NCBI RefSeq assembly: GCF_002127325.2
Contig: NC_035447.2
Location: 32,246,642-32,310,641, forward strand
Origin: Helianthus annuus
Lineage: Eukaryota; Streptophyta; Magnoliopsida; Asterales; Asteraceae
DNA: 64,000 nt
Direction of reading: 5' to 3'
In this document: positions 56,819-64,000 of the stretch, in pieces
How positions within the stretch are numbered: the first letter of the stretch is position 1
Layout of the letters: each line of letters opens with the position of its first letter
The notes under the pieces: model-generated
The model's input: the letters and a program-made list of their open reading frames with translations, nothing else
Database searches by the model: none
Told to the model about the DNA's origin: nothing
Position numbers and translations under genes: made by a program

Positions 56819-57610
56819 TCAAAGACTATCAGGGTATTGGAACATGTTGAATGATGGATTAACAATACCAAATCCACCATCAATAAACAAGTTTTGTCCG
56901 TTAATGTGCTTTGCCTCGTCGCTCACCAAGAAAATGGCTGCTTTAGCAATATCATTAGCTTTAAGTGTCACACCTTTGAGGTCTGCAAGTAAGTTCGGCT
57001 TGTTCTCCACAGCTTCGCTATCCATCTCCAGAAAATTTGTGCCTATGGGTGTGGCTATTGGTAAGGTGACAAACAATTGACTCGAATGCCAAATTGTCCA
57101 AGCTCTACCGCTAAATTCTTGGTCAAACCAGTTACAACATGTTTTGCACAAGTGTAAGCATGTGTGGCCATACCACCAATATTTGAAGCAACACTAGCCG
57201 TCGATATTATTGAGCCAGCCCGTGCTGGAACCATAACCCTAGCAGCATGTTTCATGCCTACAAAGACGCATGTGATGTTAACACTAAGCTCACGCTCAAA
57301 GTCTGTCTTTTCATTGTCAATGATGCGTTCCTTGTAAAAATCTAATATCCCAGCATTGTTAAACATGATGTTGAGTTTTCCAAAAGTGGTGACTGCAATA
57401 TCCACTGTATTTTTAACATCTTCTTCGTTAGCTACGTCACAATGAATATATATCGAGTTTGATAAACCTATAGGTTCACAGATAGCGTGATCAAGTTGGT
57501 CTTGAATGTCGGCAATGACGATTTTTGCACCATGTTCAGCAAATAGTTTTGCGGAACACTCCCCAATTCCACTTGCTCCTCCGGTTATCAATGCTACCTT
57601 TCCCTCTAGT
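56819..57610 (-). pseudogene. SDR (short-chain dehydrogenase) pseudogene, paralog of 62336-63236
   Basis: Exon 2 of an SDR of the ABA2/secoisolariciresinol dehydrogenase-like group (SDR110C) lies on the minus strand. It keeps TGGASGIG, NNAG, the S...YTCAK active site and the GQNLFIDGGFGIVNPSF end. One base is missing near 57058 compared with the intact paralog, so the frame hits TAG after NCLSPYQ; the downstream part is open in the next frame. The acceptor before LEGKVALITG is present (57614-57611), but a counterpart of the 20-nt first exon was not found upstream. It shares its 3' flank with the intact copy. Confidence 0.9.
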
Positions 57611-58753
57611 CTACATGAATTGTATCAAATGGATTATAATCATAAAATTTAGATACCCATACAAGGATTGATTACACACACTCAAGCAAAAGCATGGTTG
57701 CTTATTTTCAAATTTCACACGATAAATATAATCATAATCGAGAACAATTACTAAAATAAACATATTTATATATTTATTTAGAGAAAACGATGTGCTAAAA
57801 TAACAAAAAACAACAATATTATTATCTATTATCTATTATCTATAAATAACAAAATTCATGTGAATATGAATAGTTTCACTAACTTCCTCTTAATATATAC
57901 AAGGAATGTTCCATTCAGAAGACAAATAAATGAACGGAAATTGCTAAAATAACAAAAAGCTAAATCAAAGAGTGGAACTTTGAAATTGCTAAAATAAACA
58001 ATTGGAGATAAAAGACAAGTAAAATAATGAATTAGGCTGGACGGTATGGGGACCGTCCAGCGCCGTCCTCCGCCCGTCGCCGCTCCCCTCTCCATGCCGC
58101 GGTGCTCCGTCTTCAGCAAGTCCCGTCGCCATCGTCGGAATTCCGACGTCCAGGACGCTCCAAAACAGTGGGCCCCCTCTATTTTGTTTGTTTGTTTGTT
58201 TGTTTGTGGGATTTGTACATTATGCTTTAATACTTGTACATAGTTTTGTGGGGTAGGATCATCTAGCACCATCCTCCCATGCCCCCTAGTTTTGGAGGAT
58301 GATCCATCTTGGGAGGACTATGATGTGTCGCCTACGTGGCGGATCATCCTCCAAGGATGGTCCATCACCATACCATGTAGCCTTATGCTGTGTTCCAGAG
58401 ATCCATTTAACAGGGGGAGGGGAGGGGAGGGGAGGGAAAATGGGGTTTTTTTTGCCTGATAATAGTCTTTCCAATTTGGAAAGACATGGAGGGGAGGGGA
58501 GGGATGGGGAGGGATTTTTAACTCGGGAACACACCCTTAGGGTCATGCTCAGAAAAGAAAAGAAAAAAAAAAGGACAAGTCCCTAAATTTCATAATTATA
58601 AATAATTTTTATAACCTTGGTTAATTTAAGATGGGCCTTCTCACCCTAAACAGATCAGCCCAATAACCCCTAATCTAAAACCCAAGCCCAAATCTCGATT
58701 ATTTTCCATATCGTTGATCTGCACATGATGCACCAGTCGATTCACTCGCAACA
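57611..58753. other. Intergenic DNA with two GC-rich MITE-like blocks
   Basis: 58030-58375 contains GGACGGTATGGGGACCGTCC at one side and paired GGATGATCC/GGATCATCC words. 58380-58550 is G-rich (repeated GGGGAGGGGAGG) between GTGTTCC and GGAACACAC, an inverted pair typical of Tourist-like MITEs (GGGTGTGTTCC). TTTG repeats lie at 58186-58206. 58640-58753 is the PLP3 5' flank. The overlapping ORFs are low complexity and not called. Confidence 0.5.
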
Positions 58754-60539
58754 ATGGGGGACTATCATTTTGTGTACAAAGATGTTGAAGGATCATCAAC
58801 TCAATGGGATGATATTCAACGAAAACTCGGTAACTTGCCTCCCAAACCCCCCGCATTCAAACCCCACCCCTTTACCCCCGCTCAAGACCAACATTACAAA
58901 CCTAATTCGATCGATCACAAAACTCAAGAAGACCTCGAAGATTTCGAAGATGATCCTGACGATCGTCGATTCCTCCAAAAAATAGGGTACTTAGTTCATG
59001 TTGACGATATATATTGTTAGATATAATATATATATATCGTTAGAATTCTTTATAGTTTTCTATAGTATATATTTAGGGTGCTCAACTGTTCATTGTTCAT
59101 ATGTTTGGATTTTTTCGTTTTTGTTTTGGGGGGGTTAATCGGATAAACGTATTTACTTTAATAGCATTTATGGATATTACATTTAAAACAGAGACGATTA
59201 CGGTCTACAGACTAATGGTAGGTAGACGAGCAACAAGTTGCGCCGCTACCCCCGTTTGGAAATCAGTTTATTCGGTTTTTTTCCTTTCTTTCTTGAACCA
59301 AACAGTTATTATTCGATTGAATCCAGTTCAGTTATCCGAATAAGTAAGATATGTGAAACCGAAAACCGAATTCACAATTTGGATACGACTAGGTTTTTTT
59401 CCGGTTACAGATACACGATTCGGGTTTTTCCTGTAATGGATACATTTCGGGTATCCGTCTTTTTTTTTTTTTTGCACAACCATATATTAATATATTTTAT
59501 TTGTAATATATATGTTAGTATTTATTATAATTTGATAGAATGTATTTGTTAAGATTTACTTATTAGGAGATGTTAGTATGTGGATTTTAGTTCTTCATTG
59601 TTGTTCTTGAAGGAGAGAGAGGTTAGCTAAGATGAAGCGAGTTGCGAAAGCTGCAAAGTTTGGTTCAATCATACCGATTTCTGGATCGGATTTTGTGCAT
59701 GAGGTGTCACAAGCTTCATCAGATGTGTGGGTGGTAGTTGTGTTATACAAAGATGGGTAATTAAATACATACTGTAATCTTTTTGGTGATTATGTTAATT
59801 AATCTGTGTTGTTTGTTACTATCAGTTGATTAATAACTGTAGTGGTGTTTAAACAGGTACCCTGAATGTGGTGTTCTAATGCAATGTTTGAAAGAACTGG
59901 CAACAACGTATCCAGCAACAAAGTTTGTTCAAATCGTGTCGACGGATTGCATTCCTAATTACCCGGATCGTAATCTCCCCACTGTGTTGGTTTATAGTAA
60001 TGGTGCTGTGAAGGCAAGTTATGTCGGTTTACATAAGTTTGGTCGAAGATGCACTCCTGAAGGTACATCTAGTATCCATGTTTCAATATAGAAACTATGG
60101 TAAACTTAAATGCTAGAAATACTTTCTTGTTAACTGTGAAAATCCATTACCAGTAAACTTACGGGACCCACCAATACCTCCTGCTAACCAATGAGATAAA
60201 GTATAGCCTAGCTTGTGTTGGACAGATGTCCTTTTGAGGGGGTTAAAGATAGAAAACCAATAGAAGCTGGATTTAAATATGAGACCTTTAGAAACTCGGG
60301 CGCTTACCACTGTGCCACCCCACTAAGGATAAAAGATTACAATTTTGTGTTTTTTTTGTATGGGTTTATGTGTAGGTGTTGCTATGGTTCTATGCCAGTC
60401 AGATCCAGTGCTTAATGATGGGCAGAGCGGAGGTGAAGATTCTAGAGAAGCTGTTCTTGAAGGGGTAAGGAAAAGGTTTATCGAGAAAGTGGTGACATTG
60501 CATGAAAATGATGATAATGATGGGTCTACCAGTGACTAG
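58754..60539 (+). CDS. PLP3: Phosducin-like protein 3 (PLP3/VIAF-type), four exons, 248 residues
   Basis: This is a thioredoxin-fold co-chaperone of the cytosolic CCT chaperonin. In plants and yeast PLP3 proteins promote beta-tubulin folding and microtubule assembly. Exons 58754-58986, 59613-59756, 59857-60062 and 60376-60539 join in phase (747 nt). The N terminus MGDYHFVYKDVEGSSTQWDDI is characteristic, with an acidic stretch EEDLEDFEDDPDDRRF-like near residues 58-73. The thioredoxin-like domain follows (FGSIIPISGSDFVHEV, VWVVVVLYKDGYPECG, STDCIPNYPDRNLPT, GAVKASYVGL), without a redox CxxC, as expected. The C terminus has SDPVLNDGQSG and REAVLEGVRKRFIEKVV. Intron 3 contains a SINE-like insertion. 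All splice sites are canonical and the gene looks functional. Start chosen: first ATG, conserved N terminus. Confidence 0.94.
60135..60330 (-). mobile_element. SINE-like sequence in PLP3 intron 3
   Basis: On the minus strand GGGTGGCACAGTGGTAAGCGCC (60299-60320) is an A-box-like tRNA head and GGTCTCATATTTAAATCC (60270-60287) a B-box-like word. About 130 bp of body with GGTGGGTCCCGTAAG and TTTACTGG near its end follow. The duplicated copy of this gene end (61376 onward) does not carry it next to exon 4, but the duplicated stretch may be too short to tell. Confidence 0.6.
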
Positions 60540-61375
60540 AATCAAGGTCTTGTGAATTTATTGATGTTGAATCTTAGGTTGTTATGGACCCACCCGACTT
60601 TTTGTTTGTTGTTCTGCGAATATATACTTCGTTTTTGGTTATAAAGATATAACATGCGGATATCTACTAATCGACGTGTGTTGCGTGTTGTTTCTATAAC
60701 CAAGATTTGAGTAATGAATAGAATCATTTTCATATCATATAGCCAGGATTATGATTAAATGCTCTAATCTCACTCCTCAGGCCTACCTTAGTTTTGCTAT
60801 TGGTAGTATTTACTGAGTACGATGATGATGATCTTAGGGTTCATTGCTTGTTCAACAAGTCAAAATGATATGTCCAAAACACCTTAAGTATAAATACGAA
60901 AGTAGTTACGATTTAATACGTTGGATCTTTAACAATTATGCATTCCATAAAGGTGAAAAATATGGTGGTAATTGGTTAAAAACTTAAACAATAGATTTGT
61001 AAGAGCTTTCACAAATAAGTTGTAGTTTTGAATTTGAAAAAAAAAAAAGTTTTAATATAAATAAATAAAGATACAATGAAAAGGAAGTTGTAGGTAAAGA
61101 AGGACAATCATTATGTATTTTTAATGGACCACAATCTGTTATTTTCTTTTGTCTTCTGGTTGATGGTTAGGCTTAGAGAATTTCAAATCAATACATAACT
61201 TAACTAAGATAACAGACATTATACTTATAAAATTGTTCTGTATGGTTGTATATAAAATATCCATGACAAAATCTATAGTTCTATTGTTGTAACTATCGTT
61301 GAGTAGAACTTTAATGGTTGTCAGAAAGACTTTATCATCGTCGTCACATAGGGAGTATTGGGACAACCATGTGGA
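60540..61375. other. 3' flank of PLP3
   Basis: AT-rich; the first 150 bp (GGTCTTGTG, TATACTTCGTTTTTGGTTATAAAGATATAACATG, CTACTAATCGA) recur after the exon-4 copy at 61580-61730, which marks the duplication. No other gene is seen; an A run lies at 61037. Confidence 0.6.
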
Positions 61376-61730
61376 AAGACTTTACAATTTTGTGTTATTT
61401 TGAAACGATCTATGTGTAGGTGTTGATATGGTTTTATGCCAGGATCTGATCCGATGCTTAATGATGGGTGGACCGGAGGTGAAGGTTCTAGAGAAGCCGT
61501 TCTTGAAGGAGTAAGGAACAGGTTTATTGAGAAAGTGGTAACATTGCATGAAAATGATGATGGGTCTGCAAGTGAGTAGAATCAGGTCTTGTTTATTTGT
61601 GTTATTTGTTCTGCTTTCTATGGATTTGTGTTGCATATCATTATGGTCCAGCTTTCTGTTTTTGTTATGGAGCTATATACTTTGTTTTGGTGATAAAGAT
61701 GTATAACATGATATTCTACTAATCGAGTTA
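61376..61730 (+). pseudogene. Duplicated last exon and 3' flank of PLP3
   Basis: 61421-61580 matches PLP3 exon 4 with its preceding intron end (TTTACAATTTTGTGTT...ATGTGTAGGTGTTG) and following 3' flank. The encoded frame is shifted near 61440 (CAGGATCTGATCC for CAGTCAGATCC), then regains the sequence of REAVLEGVR...VVTLHEND. Only this exon is present, so it is a fragment left by a segmental duplication, not a retrocopy, because intron sequence is included. Confidence 0.88.
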
Positions 61731-62075
61731 TGGTCATTTCTTGGTGTCCTATTGGTTGACGTCAAACCCACAACCTGGACAAATGGCATGTTGTGCATAT
61801 TTGTTTTGTACGTCGCATTGATCAACAGTACGTGCGGGAATGCACGCCACATATCACTCGAGTGGGGATGAACAAAGAAAAGCTCTGTTACGACATATGT
61901 TTCAGGTTCCTCCCGGGTCTCGTAAATGAAGTGATTGTTATACAACACGGTTTCTAGTGTTTAAATGGGAGTTTGTCCATCTCTCTGTGAGGCTCAAATC
62001 TTCTGCACTGCATTTTGTACGTCTTTCTGAATATAGAAGCTGTCGTGATACTGCTTCCTTATCGTTTGAAAAGAG
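61673..62075 (-). pseudogene. Mutator-like (MULE) transposase fragment
   Basis: The frame at 61948-61730 reads NNHFIYETREEPETYVVTEL, then FFVHPHSSDMWRAFPHVLLI, then NATYKTNMHNMPFVQVVGLT, the first part of the MULE/FAR1 transposase catalytic domain. The first catalytic aspartate of the usual IDATYKTN is asparagine here. Decayed upstream transposase sequence extends to about 62075. The rest of the domain is absent. Confidence 0.82.
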
Positions 62076-62335
62076 AGACCTCTTATAGTTGTTAACGATG
62101 AAGGTTTCAATTAAATTATGTTGAATATTTAATACTTAAATAAGTTACATTTTCAACCCGTGTGATATACGGTATACATAACATAATATATTACATGCAG
62201 CTAACAAAAAAAATAATTTAAACACTAAACACTTATAGAGTAGGATATTTGTTTAGCGTAGAAAACAATATTATTTTCTAGACGTATACATGCGTGTATA
62301 CATGTACGTAAATGTCTTATTTTAAAATTTCCAAT

Positions 62336-63236
62336 TCAAAGGCTTTCGGGGTATTGAAACATGCTGAACGATGGATTAACAATACCAAATCCACCATCGA
62401 TAAACAAGTTTTGCCCGCTAATGTACTTTGCCTCGTCGCTCACCAAGAAAAGGGCTGCTTTAGCAATATCATCAGCTTTAAGCGTCACACCTTTGAGGTT
62501 TGCAAGTAAGTTCGCCTTGTTCTCCACCGCTTCGCTATCCATCTCAAGAAAATTTGTGGCTATTGGTGTGGCTACTGCGTAAGGCGACAAACAATTGACT
62601 CGAATGCCGAATTGTCCAAGCTCTACTGCCAAATTCTTGGTCAAACCAGTTACAGCATGTTTTGCACAAGTGTAAGCATGTGTGGCCACACCACCAATAT
62701 TTGAAGCATTACTAGCTGTCGATATTATTGAGCCAGCTCGTGCGGGAACCATAACCCTAGCAGCATGTTTCATGCCAAGAAAGACCCCTGTAACGTTAAC
62801 ACTAAGCACACGCTCAAAGTCTGTCTTTTCATTGTCGATGATGCGTGCCTTGTAAGAATCTACTATACCTGCATTATTGAACATGATATCGAGTTTTCCA
62901 AAAGTGGCGACTGCAATATCCACAGTATTTTTAACATCTTCTTCATTGGCTACGTCACAATGAACATATATCGAATTTGAAAAACCTATAGCTTCACAAA
63001 CTGCTTTACCAAGTTGGTCTTGAATGTCTGCAATGACGATTTTTGCACCATGTTTAGCAAATAGTTTTGCAGAACACTCTCCTATTCCACTTGCTGCTCC
63101 GGTTATCAACGCCACCTTTCCCTCTAATCTACAACATTTATATCAAATAATAAAAACTCATTTAGGTAAATAGTAACATTCTAAGCATTTAAAGCTTGCA
63201 TAACTAAAAAAATAACCTTTTGGAAGTAGCTGCCAT
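62336..63236 (-). CDS. Short-chain dehydrogenase/reductase (SDR110C, ABA2/SDH-like), two exons, 270 residues
   Basis: This is an NAD(H)-dependent oxidoreductase of the classical SDR fold, probably acting on a plant alcohol or ketone (terpenoid, lignan or xanthoxin-type); the substrate cannot be read from sequence. Exon 1 is only 20 nt (63236-63217, MAATSK plus AG) and exon 2 runs 63128-62336. Seen: TGAASGIG at 16-23 for the cofactor, D41 after strand 2 favouring NAD, NNAG at 91-94. The catalytic tetrad is N118, S146, Y159, K163, and the C-terminal signature GGFGIVNPSF. The frame is intact, unlike the paralog at 56819-57610. A 693-bp MITE separates the start codon from the likely TATA region (CATATAG near 63982-63988), so the native 5' UTR is split. 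The tiny first exon is typical of this subfamily. Confidence 0.93.
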
Positions 63237-63264
63237 AGGCTTCTAAAAACAAAGACGATTGACT

Positions 63265-63957
63265 AGGGCTGTAAACGAACCGAACGAACACGAACAAGCC
63301 ATTGTTCATGTTTGTTCGTTAAGGAAATAAATGTGTTCACGAACGGTTCATGAACACTTACCGAACGAGATTTTATGTTCATGTTCGTTCGTTAAGGAAA
63401 TGAGCGTGTTCGCGAACGGTTCACGAACACAAACGAACACAAATAAATTTGGCGAACGCGGCGAAGGATAAAGATAGATGGCCCAAAGAGTAGCACTCAA
63501 ACTTGAATCCCTTATTGTGGAACAGAGGTCGATCGTATTCGCCGATGTAAATAATGAGAAATGAAAGGCAAATGATGCATAAACAAGGTGAAAGTGGGTT
63601 TCCTAGTTTCATTGTTAGAGTAATAAAATAAATAAAAGTTTAATAATATAAAAAGTATACATAAAATATAAGAAAGTATATAAGAAAGTACAAAGATCTT
63701 CAATTAAAACACAAACATATAACACAAACATATGAACATAAACGAACGCAAATCAACGAATGTTCACGAACACGTTCACGAACACGTTCACGAACACCTT
63801 ACCGAACGTTCACGAACACAATCGAATGAACGAGACCTCTGTTCATGTTCGTTCATTTAACTAATCGAACGAAATTTCTTGTTCATGTTCGTTAAACGAA
63901 CTTCCCGCTGAACGGTTCACGAACTGTTCGCTGAACATTCGGTTCGTTTACAGCCTT
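63265..63957. mobile_element. Mutator-like MITE, 693 bp, in the SDR 5' UTR or promoter
   Basis: The ends AGGGCTGTAAACGAACCGAA and, reversed, AAGGCTGTAAACGAACCGAA form the inverted repeat. A perfect 10-bp TSD, ACGATTGACT, lies at 63255-63264 and 63958-63967; the 9-11 bp length fits Mutator. Both arms are packed with TTCGTGAACGGTTC/GTTCACGAAC words, including three tandem ACGTTCACGAAC units at 63763-63798. No coding sequence is seen. Confidence 0.88.
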
Positions 63958-64000
63958 ACGATTGACTGTTTGAAGTGGCTCTATATGGAAACCAAAGACT

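Noticed and set aside
58299..58586. ORFs across the G-rich block
   Set aside because: Driven by GGGGAGG repeats inside a Tourist-like MITE.

Overview
The window is nuclear DNA from a flowering plant with a repeat-rich genome. The family mix (Tekay chromovirus, Tat-lineage retrotransposon with an antisense gene, Ty1/copia, Helitrons, PIF/Harbinger, hAT and Mutator-like elements, SINEs) and the style of the three host proteins point to a eudicot, most likely Asteraceae; that placement is inference from sequence style, not a search. Only three host genes look intact: an annexin (minus strand, 23219-33026), a phosducin-like/PLP3 gene (plus, 58754-60539) and a short-chain dehydrogenase/reductase, SDR (minus, 62336-63236). 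There is also an SDR pseudogene (56819-57610), a duplicated last exon of PLP3 (about 61376-61730) and several transposase fossils.

Layout. 1-12939: a Tekay Ty3/gypsy element whose left LTR is cut by the window edge; gag and pol share one frame but are split by a single TAA, and the right LTR holds a 2.47-kb solo LTR of a related family with a 5-bp target-site duplication (TSD). 12940-23000: old repeats, with a PIF/Harbinger transposase pseudogene (14134-15390), a SINE, a MITE, a non-autonomous Helitron with seven degenerate copies of its terminal hairpin (17085-17942) and a wrecked copia element (19880-22977). 23219-33026: a six-exon annexin whose 7.7-kb first intron holds a 6.4-kb copia element with apparently identical LTRs, a MITE and a long ATGT microsatellite next to the exon 1 donor; intron 3 uses a GC-AG splice pair.

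34506-55680 reads as a nested stack. A hAT-like element bounded by matching ends and an 8-bp TSD (34514-55672) appears to have collected (a) a Harbinger-like MITE split by a 2.1-kb LTR element that encodes a CCHC zinc-knuckle protein and an ARID DNA-binding domain but no reverse transcriptase, (b) two tandem SINE-like units, (c) a MITE split by a 12-kb Tat-lineage retrotransposon (37725-49744, minus) carrying an intron-containing antisense gene (39261-42735, plus), (d) a second copy of that MITE, and (e) a 5.1-kb minus-strand Helitron (50520-55586) that holds a small three-exon gene fragment and is itself interrupted by a Mutator-like element with about 250-bp inverted repeats and a 9-bp TSD (51140-52828).

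55681-64000 is the most gene-like part: SDR pseudogene, PLP3, PLP3 exon-4 copy, a Mutator transposase scrap, then the intact SDR gene. A 693-bp Mutator-like MITE with a 10-bp TSD sits 28 bp upstream of that SDR start codon. The most unusual finding is the small ARID-encoding LTR element (34820-36917), with nearly identical LTRs and open reading frames separated by one in-frame stop.
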